Below, piece after piece: positions 8,247-13,677 of a stretch of DNA of 13,677 nt (its first letter is position 1; every line of letters begins with the position of its first letter). The notes beneath the pieces were generated by a model that was not told where the DNA came from, did not search any database, and saw only the letters and a program-made list of their open reading frames with translations. Source of the DNA: JBAZKK01 sp041650795 (GTDB taxonomy: Bacteria; Omnitrophota; Gorgyraeia; Gygaellales; Profunditerraquicolaceae); contig JBAZKK010000029.1 of assembly GCA_041650795.1 (NCBI GenBank), forward strand, positions 1 to 13,677. The letters run 5' to 3'. Both the position numbers and the translations under genes were made by a program.

Positions 8247-9283
8247 AGCAACCCCAGATGTTCCGGTAAATTGTACATAATATTCATGTTCTGCACTGCC
8301 TGTCCTGCCGCACCCTTAAGAAGATTATCAATGGCGGCAATAATTATGATGCTATCCCCTTCATCCTTGATGGCGATATCGCAGAAGTTGGTGCGGGAGA
8401 CATCCTTCAGGCGCGGGAACTCCCCCTCCTCCTTGATGCGGATAAAAGGCTCCTTCTTATAGAAATTCTTATAGAGCTTGTGCAGGTCGCGCTTTTTGGA
8501 CAACAGCCGTTTCCCTTTCTTGGCGTAGATTGTCTCCAGTATCCCGCGCTCAAGCGGCAGAAGATGCGGTATAAAGATAACCTTCACCCTTTCCCCTGCC
8601 AGACCGGAAAGCTCCTGGCTAATCTCCGGCATATGCTGATGGACATTGACCTTGTAGGCCTTGAAGTCCTCATTAACCTCGCCAAAAAGCAATGCCTCTG
8701 AAACTTTCCTTCCGGCGCCGCTTGCGCCGGATTTGGCATCGATGATAACGGAACTAGGCTCCACCAGGTTCAATGCCGCAAGAGGGGCAATAGCCAATAT
8801 TGCCGCCGTGGGATAACATCCCGGATTAGCAATAAAACCGGCGGACCTGATTTTGTTACGGTTGAGCTCGCACAAGCCGTAAACCGCACGCTTAAGGTTC
8901 TTCTTATCCTTATGCTCTACGTTGTAGAACTTCCGGTAAACCCGAGGGTCGCTTAAACGGTAATCGGCGCTTAAGTCAATCACGGATTTACCTGCTTTCA
9001 ACAATGCCGGCGCCATTGTCATAGAAACGGTATGCGGCAGCGCCAAGAATACCAGATCGCATTTGGAAGCCAGCTCTTTGGCGTTAGGCTGATAACAGAT
9101 AAGGTCCAGCCTCTCCTTTAATACAGGAAATATTTCGGCTATATGCCGGGGCTTATCTATCTTGGCGCAAAGATGCGTAATCCTCGCTCCCGGGTGCCTA
9201 AGGAGAACCTTGATGAGCTCCTCGCCTGCCAGGCCCGTAGCCCCCGCAATACCGACGTTGATTATCGTAGTTTTCTTAATCAT
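8243..9283 (-). CDS. argC: N-acetyl-gamma-glutamyl-phosphate reductase
   Basis: ArgC reduces acetylglutamyl phosphate with NADPH to acetylglutamate semialdehyde. The 346-residue protein fits type 1 ArgC. The NADP loop GIAGATGLAG (11-20) is at the N terminus; catalytic C156 is in NPGCYPTA, SGASGAGRK follows near 185-193, and a histidine motif HQHMPE covers 215-220 with catalytic H217. Upstream in-frame ATGs at 9292 and 9319 exist, but the promoter hexamers (-35 at 9319-9314, -10 at 9296-9291) would lie inside those longer versions. Start 9283 places the Rossmann loop at its usual distance from the N terminus. The start codon is only 7 nt from the -10 box, so the mRNA is probably leaderless. 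The C-terminal DNLLKGAA is shared with Asd. Confidence 0.96.
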   Translation of the reverse strand: MIKKTTIINVGIAGATGLAGEELIKVLLRHPGARITHLCAKIDKPRHIAEIFPVLKERLDLICYQPNAKELASKCDLVFLALPHTVSMTMAPALLKAGKSVIDLSADYRLSDPRVYRKFYNVEHKDKKNLKRAVYGLCELNRNKIRSAGFIANPGCYPTAAILAIAPLAALNLVEPSSVIIDAKSGASGAGRKVSEALLFGEVNEDFKAYKVNVHQHMPEISQELSGLAGERVKVIFIPHLLPLERGILETIYAKKGKRLLSKKRDLHKLYKNFYKKEPFIRIKEEGEFPRLKDVSRTNFCDIAIKDEGDSIIIIAAIDNLLKGAAGQAVQNMNIMYNLPEHLGLL

Positions 9284-9290
9284 AGGACTC

Positions 9291-9319
9291 ATATTAGGAT
9301 AAAAAACATCCCGCGTCAA
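9291..9319 (-). promoter_or_regulatory. Sigma70-type promoter of the arg operon
   Basis: Minus strand: -35 TTGACG (9319-9314), a 17-nt spacer, then -10 TAATAT (9296-9291). Each hexamer has one mismatch from TTGACA or TATAAT-like use (TAATAT has two at most), and the spacing is optimal. It lies between the rpsI terminator and argC. With initiation 6-8 nt after the -10, transcription would start at or within 2 nt of the argC ATG at 9283. No ArgR-type operator was seen around it. Confidence 0.75.
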
Positions 9320-9335
9320 GTGTTTTTCTCGTCGA

Positions 9336-9367
9336 AAAAATAAAAAATCCCGCCTTCCAGCGGGATT
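9336..9367 (-). terminator. Rho-independent terminator after rpsI
   Basis: On the minus strand an 8-bp perfect stem, AATCCCGC (9367-9360) with GCGGGATT (9353-9346), closes a 6-nt loop and is followed by a T-rich tract (9345-9336, interrupted by a single A). It starts 39 nt after the rpsI stop and ends 16 nt before the -35 box of the argC promoter, so it separates the ribosomal-protein unit from the arginine operon. Confidence 0.9.
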
Positions 9368-9406
9368 CTCTAAAAACCTGTCTTTCTCTAAATCTAAGTC
9401 TTTTTC

Positions 9407-9814
9407 CTACCTTTTAGTCCACTGGAAACGCTTGCGTGCGCCCTTCTGGCCGAATTTCTTGCGCTCCTTGGCGCGGGGGTCGCGGGTCAGAAAGCCGTTC
9501 TTGCGCAAGGCGTCCTTTAGGGTATCGTCTGCCTGCACCAGGGCGCGTGCAATACCCAGCCGCAGCGCCTCGGCCTGCCCGGAAAGACCTCCGCCTCTTA
9601 AGGTGGCGTTGATATCGTATTTATCGCTGTTGGAGGTAATCCCCAGCGGCTGCCTTATGATAAGCCGGTCGGTCTCGCGTATGAAATATTTCTCCAGTGG
9701 CACAGCATTAATGCTGATGGCGCCGCTGCCGCGGGTAAGCTTAACCCGGGCAACCGCCTCTTTGCGCCTGCCGATTGCAGTAAATTTATCAGTAGCTTTT
9801 AAATCCTGCTCCAT
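9407..9814 (-). CDS. rpsI: Ribosomal protein uS9 (S9)
   Basis: uS9 is a small-subunit protein whose C-terminal tail reaches the P-site tRNA. The 135-residue product shows AIGRRKEAVARVKLTRGSG near the N terminus, the GGGLSGQAEALRLGIARAL block (about 73-91), and the basic tail ending in ...WTKR; the terminal Lys-Arg is the family hallmark. It follows rplM after 6 nt, the near-universal bacterial pairing. A full GGAGG ribosome binding site lies in the last codons of rplM. The gene ends in TAG and is followed by a clear terminator. Confidence 0.97.
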   Translation of the reverse strand: MEQDLKATDKFTAIGRRKEAVARVKLTRGSGAISINAVPLEKYFIRETDRLIIRQPLGITSNSDKYDINATLRGGGLSGQAEALRLGIARALVQADDTLKDALRKNGFLTRDPRAKERKKFGQKGARKRFQWTKR

Positions 9815-9820
9815 TTGTCT

Positions 9821-10252
9821 CTATACCTCCAAAGGCAAAGGATTCTGCGATTTATGCGGATGTTTATCGTCGGGGTAAACCTTAAGTTTTTTAATGAGGT
9901 CGCTTGCCAGGGCGCCATGCGGAAGCATGCGCTCTACAGCCAGCCTTATTACCCTAACGGGGTTCTTCCTAAGCATATCCTCCAGCGGTACCTCGCGTAG
10001 CCCCCCGGGATATCCGGAATAGCGGCGGTATATCTTCTGTTTCATCTTCCTGCCGGTAACCTTGATGCCAGAAGCGTTGATTACTATTACGCCGTCTCCG
10101 GTATCCATATGCGGGCTGAACTCCGGCTTATGCTTGCCTCTTAAGACTGCCGCAATCCTACTCGCCAGCCTTCCAAGTATCTTGCCCCTGGCATCCACCA
10201 GATACCAGTTATGTTTGATATCCTCTTTCTTAGGCAGGTATGTTCTACGCAT
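9821..10252 (-). CDS. rplM: Ribosomal protein uL13 (L13)
   Basis: uL13 is an early-assembling large-subunit protein. The 143-residue product aligns along its length with bacterial L13: the N-terminal WYLVDARGKILGRLAS block (17-32), LRGKHKPEFSPHMDTGD (37-53), INASGIKVTGRK, and MLPHGALASDLIKKLKVY near the C terminus. It starts a two-gene unit with rpsI. Its own extended -10 promoter lies immediately upstream, with the -10 only 9 nt from the ATG. There is no full Shine-Dalgarno sequence, only GGGA 4 nt before the start, so a leaderless or nearly leaderless transcript is likely. Confidence 0.97.
   Translation of the reverse strand: MRRTYLPKKEDIKHNWYLVDARGKILGRLASRIAAVLRGKHKPEFSPHMDTGDGVIVINASGIKVTGRKMKQKIYRRYSGYPGGLREVPLEDMLRKNPVRVIRLAVERMLPHGALASDLIKKLKVYPDDKHPHKSQNPLPLEV
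9826..9830 (-). promoter_or_regulatory. Strong ribosome binding site of rpsI inside rplM
   Basis: GGAGG on the minus strand is formed by the last Glu-Val codons of rplM and lies about 11 nt upstream of the rpsI ATG at 9814. It is one of the most complete Shine-Dalgarno sequences in the window. Confidence 0.65.
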
Positions 10253-10261
10253 AGAATCCCA

Positions 10262-10289
10262 AGTATAACATATTTTTATTTTAAGTCAA
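10262..10289 (-). promoter_or_regulatory. Extended -10 sigma70-type promoter of rplM-rpsI
   Basis: Minus strand: -35 TTGACT (10289-10284), a 16-nt AT-rich spacer, then TGTTATACT (10270-10262), where TATACT is the -10 and the TG one base before it makes an extended -10. The -35 hexamer is formed by the last two sense codons (Leu-Thr) of the broken membrane-protein gene. Predicted initiation is 2-4 nt before the rplM ATG. Confidence 0.75.
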
Positions 10290-11758
10290 ATATTTTTTTA
10301 AGAGAACGGTTGCCGTTACTGCCGCGATAATTCCGATTGCCGGCCAGGAGACCGTTGCCCGCTTCGGATGCATCAGGCTGGCGGCATTAGGGTTATGATA
10401 AAAATAAAAAAGGCGGTCCTCTCTGATTTTATCCAGGCCGTAACGTTTTACCGCTTCTTCTAATACTGCCTCTTTTTCATCTCTGGTTAACGTAATCATG
10501 GTGGAAGCGCTAAAACGGTCAAGCCCTCCGAATGGCTTGATTTCCGGAAGGAGGGCATTGGAAGTGGCACGCCCGCTAAGAGCTGCCAGGGCCACTCCGA
10601 CAACATCAATGTTGGAATATATAATATCCCTCTCGTAAGAGTTGCGCCTGATAAATGCCGCTGCAACGGAAAAATCATCTGGAAAACGCAAACCTGTTTC
10701 TCCCGAGTATTCATCGGCAAGGGCCAGGCGCGTGAAAGCGCTGTCCATGCCTAATAAACCGAAGCTGAGATTTCCGGTATCAGCGCTCCTGCGGATAGCT
10801 ACGGAAGGAGAGCCCAAGAAAATAAAAAATAACGCCAAGCTCAACACCACCCTCAGGCTACGCCTGGTGAAACGGCAATATAAAAAATCAAATCCTAACG
10901 CTGCCAGGACCACGACAGCCAAATATCCCTCTGCAACAAAAAAACGGTAATGATAAAATATGAACACAAGGCTACCCAGTAGAAAACCTAAGGCAAGGTA
11001 TCCTCTCTTACCCCTTAGGGATGCCCACACTCCCAGTACCGCAAATAGATATTCAAGGGGCTTGAAACAGGAAAAATATTTCTCCTGGAGCCTCACGCCT
11101 ATAGATAAGGCCCCAGCTGCGCTAAAAAACTGTCTAAACAGCTGCGGGGAAGAAAATAACAATGCCGCTGCCAGCGCCAAAAGGGTCCCTTTCCTTTCCT
11201 GCCGGTGTAACCAGCCGTGGCTTAAAAAAACTGCCGCAAAAAACCACGGCACGGCTATGTGAGTATAAAAACATAAGCCCTACTGCTGTCCTTCTGCCTC
11301 TCAATAGGCTCTCCGTTGCCGATAAGCCAAAGACCATCGCCAGGGTAGAGGCAGGATGAGCGGCGAGATTTATATAAAAACCGAATGAGGCTGCGGATAA
11401 TGCCAGGCTGAAAAAAGCGACCCTTCTATTAAAGCTGCGTTTTAAAAAATGCCAGAGGGCAAAGAGGAATGCCGGCGGCAGGATAAATTCGAATATTTTT
11501 CCGGTTATTGCCGGAGAAAGTCCTGCCTTGATAAAAGAGGCCATCACGATATGTAATAACGGAGGGTAGATATGGGGCCTGCCTACCGGGGGGCATACTG
11601 CTAAAAATCCCAACCGCTGTAACCCCCGGCCTCGAGGAATCCCCAGGCAGTCAGGAGATGGTAATAGGTATCCGTAAATGCGGCAGCGTCCTGAACCTGA
11701 CAATCCCCAGCGTTAAAAAAGAAAGCATAATACTCAAGGATAGGGTATTCCAGGGCAT
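10281..11758 (-). pseudogene. Broken GT-C-like polytopic membrane protein gene
   Basis: Pieced together, this reads as one membrane protein of about 490 residues: an N-terminal hydrophobic segment (MPWNTLSLSIML...), a loop DAAAFTDTYYHLLTAWGF, a YPPLLH motif, many hydrophobic helices, a soluble C-terminal domain (about 10280-10800) and a final membrane helix ending KKYLT. The plan resembles GT-C lipid-linked-sugar transferases, but I cannot name the family; function is unknown. Four lesions interrupt it: a frame change near 11690-11692; TAG at 11603-11601 where the context DF-QYAP suggests Trp; a frame change in the C-run at 11587-11591; and an extra T in the run at 11271-11267, after which the frame continues YTHIAVPWFF. 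It starts 7 nt after truA. Sequencing errors could explain the two homopolymer lesions, but less easily all four. Confidence 0.8.
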
Positions 11759-11765
11759 ATTAAAA

Positions 11766-12509
11766 TTAATACCTGACCTTAACCAGGCAGAGCCCCCGCG
11801 CTGGTGCGGTTACCCCGCCTAATTTTCTATCCCGGCCTTCAAGGATTTTCCTCATGCTCCCCGCTGGAAACCTCCCCCTGCCGATCTCGATAAGTGTACC
11901 TACGATATTCCTGACCATATTGTATAAAAACCCGTCTGCCTCTATCTCGATATTTATGTAATGGCCTCTATCCGATAAGTTTATGCGCTTGATGTCTTTT
12001 AAGGGATCCCTTGCCTTGCCTCCCGAAGCGGCAAAGGAAACGAAGTTATGGCGCCCCAGAAGCGCCTTCGCCTCTTTTCGCATCAATCTCAGGTCCAGGG
12101 GGAATCGGCAATGATAAACAAAATGCCTGGATATTGCTTCCCGATAGGGATGGTTCAATATGGTATAACGGTAAACCTTGGATTTGGCCGAGAAGCGGCT
12201 GTGAAAACCCGGGCCTACCCTTTCTATCCTTTTAACTGCAATATCCTGCGGAAGAAGCGAATTTAATCCCTGCTGGATTTTCTTGAGGGGGATACCGGAA
12301 TGCGTATGGAAATTTACCACCTGGGCAAGGGCATGCACCCCGGCATCTGTGCGGCCGGAGGCGATGACCCTGACCCGCTCGCTTAGTATCTGCCTGAGGG
12401 CCCGCTCGATAACATCCTGGATGGTCTTTTGCTTCTTTCGGGGATGCTGTTTCTGCCAGCCGGCATAACCGGTTCCGTCATATTCTATCTGGAGCTTGAG
12501 ATTAGGCAT
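11766..12509 (-). CDS. truA: tRNA pseudouridine(38-40) synthase
   Basis: TruA converts uridines at positions 38-40 of the anticodon arm to pseudouridine. The 247-residue protein has the family length, the N-terminal IEYDGTGYAGWQKQ (8-21), and the catalytic aspartate D56 in SGRTDAGVHA. Further conserved blocks are FHSRFSAKSKVYRY (about 102-115) and FLYNMVRNIVGTLIEIGRG near the C terminus. The ATG lies inside asd, 25 nt before the end of the asd reading frame, so the two are translationally coupled. The start is supported by the family-typical distance to the YDG motif. Stop codon TAA. Confidence 0.96.
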   Translation of the reverse strand: MPNLKLQIEYDGTGYAGWQKQHPRKKQKTIQDVIERALRQILSERVRVIASGRTDAGVHALAQVVNFHTHSGIPLKKIQQGLNSLLPQDIAVKRIERVGPGFHSRFSAKSKVYRYTILNHPYREAISRHFVYHCRFPLDLRLMRKEAKALLGRHNFVSFAASGGKARDPLKDIKRINLSDRGHYINIEIEADGFLYNMVRNIVGTLIEIGRGRFPAGSMRKILEGRDRKLGGVTAPARGLCLVKVRY

Positions 12510-13510
12510 TCCGCAATCTGCACTGCATTGGTAGCGGCACCTTTAAGAAGATTGTCGGCAACCACCCACAGCCACATTCCGTTTTTGACGAACGGGTCGC
12601 GGCGGATGCGGCCGACAAAAACCTCATCCCTGCCCTCTGCAGCCTGAGGCATAGGGTAGAGGTTATTCTTAGGGTCATCAATGACGACGATACCAGGGGA
12701 TTTTCTGAGGATTATCCTGGCTTTTTCAACAGGAAGGTATCTTTTGGTCTCAAGGTAAATTGCCTCGGAATGACCGGTCCTCACCGGAACCCGTACCGTG
12801 GTAGCCGAAACCTTAAGTTTCTCATCGTGCATAATCTTGCGGGTCTCGCGCACCAGCTTCCATTCCTCGCTGGTGTAATCGTTATCGCTGAAGCCCCCGA
12901 TGTGCGGGAAAACGTTGTATGCCAGCTGATGCGGCAAGGCCTTGGTGCTGACAACAGCCTGGAGATCCCTGAAACCGCTGGCGGCAATCATCTGGTTCTC
13001 TTCCTTTAGTTGCTCCACCGCGGCCCGCCCCGCCCCTGAGGAAGCCTGCAAGGTAGTCACCACTACCCTCTTGATGCCTGCTTTTTTATAGATCGGCCAG
13101 AGAGCCACTGCCATCTGGATGGTAGAACAATTGGGATTGGCGATAATACCACGGTGTCTTTTTATGTCTTTGGGGTTCACCTCAGGAACTACCAAAGGAA
13201 CGCGGCGGTCCATGCGGAAATCCGCTCCGTTATCAATTACCACCGCCCCTCTCTTTACTGCTTCGGAGGCAAAGACCACGGCAGCCCCTTTTTCCCCTTC
13301 GGTGCCGGCGAATAAAGCGATATCAATACCATTAAAGCCTTCAGGGGAAATAGACTCTACTGCGTAATTATCCCTGTCTACCTCGATATTACGGCTGGAA
13401 CGCGCAAAGACCCGCAACTGCCCGAGCGGGAATTTACGGCGCTTTAGAACACGCAGCATCTCAATGCCGACTACCCCCACCCCGACTACTGCCACATTAT
13501 TTTTCTTCAT
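12485..13510 (-). CDS. asd: Aspartate-semialdehyde dehydrogenase
   Basis: Asd reduces aspartyl phosphate with NADPH to aspartate semialdehyde, the branch point to lysine/diaminopimelate, threonine and methionine. The 341-residue protein shows a Rossmann loop VGVGVVGIEML (9-19), catalytic C128 in ANPNCSTIQ, SSGAGRAA (157-164) and the substrate-binding/catalytic R244 and H247 in VRTGHSE. The C-terminal DNLLKGAATNAVQ matches ArgC. The start is supported by AAGGA 6 nt upstream (13521-13517). No sigma70-type promoter is evident directly upstream, so it may be read from a gene beyond the window edge. Its product feeds the pathway in which LysA and DapF act. Confidence 0.97.
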   Translation of the reverse strand: MKKNNVAVVGVGVVGIEMLRVLKRRKFPLGQLRVFARSSRNIEVDRDNYAVESISPEGFNGIDIALFAGTEGEKGAAVVFASEAVKRGAVVIDNGADFRMDRRVPLVVPEVNPKDIKRHRGIIANPNCSTIQMAVALWPIYKKAGIKRVVVTTLQASSGAGRAAVEQLKEENQMIAASGFRDLQAVVSTKALPHQLAYNVFPHIGGFSDNDYTSEEWKLVRETRKIMHDEKLKVSATTVRVPVRTGHSEAIYLETKRYLPVEKARIILRKSPGIVVIDDPKNNLYPMPQAAEGRDEVFVGRIRRDPFVKNGMWLWVVADNLLKGAATNAVQIAECLISSSR

Positions 13511-13530
13511 TTGGATTCCTTCGCTACTCC

Positions 13531-13594
13531 AGAAACACCTTAGCGATTAGGCCGGAAGGTGTTTTTAGCTTTGGGTTGGAAAGTGTTTCTGCTT
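13531..13594 (-). repeat. Three related arms able to form alternative hairpins upstream of asd
   Basis: In the asd 5' region, AAACACCTT (13564-13556, minus) pairs perfectly over 9 nt with AAGGTGTTT (13541-13533) across a 14-nt loop. A third copy at 13590-13580 reads AGAAACACTTT and could pair with the same downstream arm with one mismatch. The two upstream arms are therefore direct repeats competing for one partner. No T-tract follows on the minus strand, so it is not a standard terminator for that direction. It could be a regulatory leader, a processing site or decayed repeat sequence. Confidence 0.5.
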
Positions 13595-13671
13595 TAAAGA
13601 TACTTTACTACCAACTCGCCCACCTGCTGGGTATTATATCCCATCCTGCCGGCTGCCAGGGACTTAACTTT
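13594..13671 (-). CDS. Possible 3' end of an upstream gene, perhaps leuB (fragment)
   Basis: The minus-strand frame reads KVKSLAAGRM then GYNTQQVGELVVKYL and stops with TAA at 13596-13594. The composition looks like a protein C terminus, and the T..VG..VV..L pattern loosely recalls isopropylmalate/isocitrate dehydrogenases. leuB next to asd would fit the gene order I recall from related lineages. However, the same frame has a stop at 13674-13672, so a longer gene would need a frame change; the run of five A at 13673-13669 is a candidate place. It may also be a chance open stretch. Identity is a guess. Confidence 0.3.
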   Translation of the reverse strand, partial: KVKSLAAGRMGYNTQQVGELVVKYL

Positions 13672-13677
13672 TTAGTG

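Noticed and set aside
9284..9319. Longer argC start at 9319 or 9292
   Set aside because: The extra residues precede the normal N terminus and would contain the -35 and -10 boxes of the promoter.
9284..9406. ArgR operator, T-box or riboswitch upstream of argC
   Set aside because: I saw no TGAAT...ATTCA-type palindrome, no T-box sequence and too little transcribed space before argC; only the rpsI terminator and the promoter are visible.
11601..11603. TAG in the membrane-protein gene as a recoded sense codon
   Set aside because: TAG ends seven intact genes here, and the same gene also has three frame changes, so decay or sequence error is simpler.
13531..13566. Plus-strand rho-independent terminator (hairpin followed by TTTTT)
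   Set aside because: The shape is acceptable, but no plus-strand gene exists for it to serve; I kept it only as part of the alternative-hairpin region.
13511..13593. Lysine riboswitch upstream of asd
   Set aside because: The gap of about 83 nt is much shorter than the roughly 170-nt lysine aptamer, and its conserved core was not seen.
1..13677. CRISPR array, tRNA/rRNA genes, defence or mobile-element genes
   Set aside because: No spaced direct repeats, tRNA-like cloverleaf or rRNA segments, transposase, recombinase or toxin-antitoxin frames were found on either strand.

Overview
The window is a densely packed stretch of bacterial amino-acid biosynthesis genes, all read from the minus strand. 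No gene on the plus strand could be supported. Reading with transcription (high to low coordinates), it holds a probable 3' tail of an upstream gene (possibly leuB), asd, truA, a broken membrane-protein gene, rplM, rpsI, then argC-argJ-argB-argD-argF-argG-argH-lysA-dapF. dapF runs off the low-coordinate end.

The organism looks like an uncultured Gram-negative-type bacterium: it makes lysine and peptidoglycan precursors through diaminopimelate (asd, lysA, dapF) and uses the standard code. From memory, the order asd-truA-rplM-rpsI-argC and argH-lysA-dapF recalls delta-proteobacterial (Geobacter-like), Nitrospirota and Omnitrophota genomes. The hairpin element in the operon and the broken membrane gene make me lean to an Omnitrophota-like lineage. 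This is inference, not a placement.

Regions: (1) 13511-13677 holds the tail of an upstream gene and a 5' region of asd with three related arms that could form alternative hairpins. (2) 11766-13510 is asd overlapping truA. (3) 10281-11758 is a GT-C-like membrane-protein gene that needs three frame changes and one stop-codon correction to read through. (4) 9407-10252 is rplM-rpsI, with a sigma70-type promoter that starts in the last two codons of the broken gene and a clear rho-independent terminator. (5) 1-9283 is the arginine/lysine operon, with its own consensus-like promoter only 7 nt from the argC start codon. Gene gaps here are mostly -8 to +3 nt, except a 26-nt gap before argB and a 91-nt gap between argG and argH that is filled by a 73-75 bp near-perfect palindrome.

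The genes cover every step from glutamate to arginine using the acetyl-recycling route (ArgJ, with no ArgA or ArgE needed). ArgB carries the N-terminal helix and C-terminal signature of arginine-inhibited acetylglutamate kinases, so flux is probably feedback-controlled. Asd supplies aspartate semialdehyde, and DapF and LysA perform the last two lysine steps; the middle steps lie outside the window. I found no defence, mobile-gene, CRISPR or RNA-gene system. The points most worth checking are the two promoters that predict leaderless or nearly leaderless mRNAs, the palindromic element inside the operon, and the multi-lesion pseudogene.
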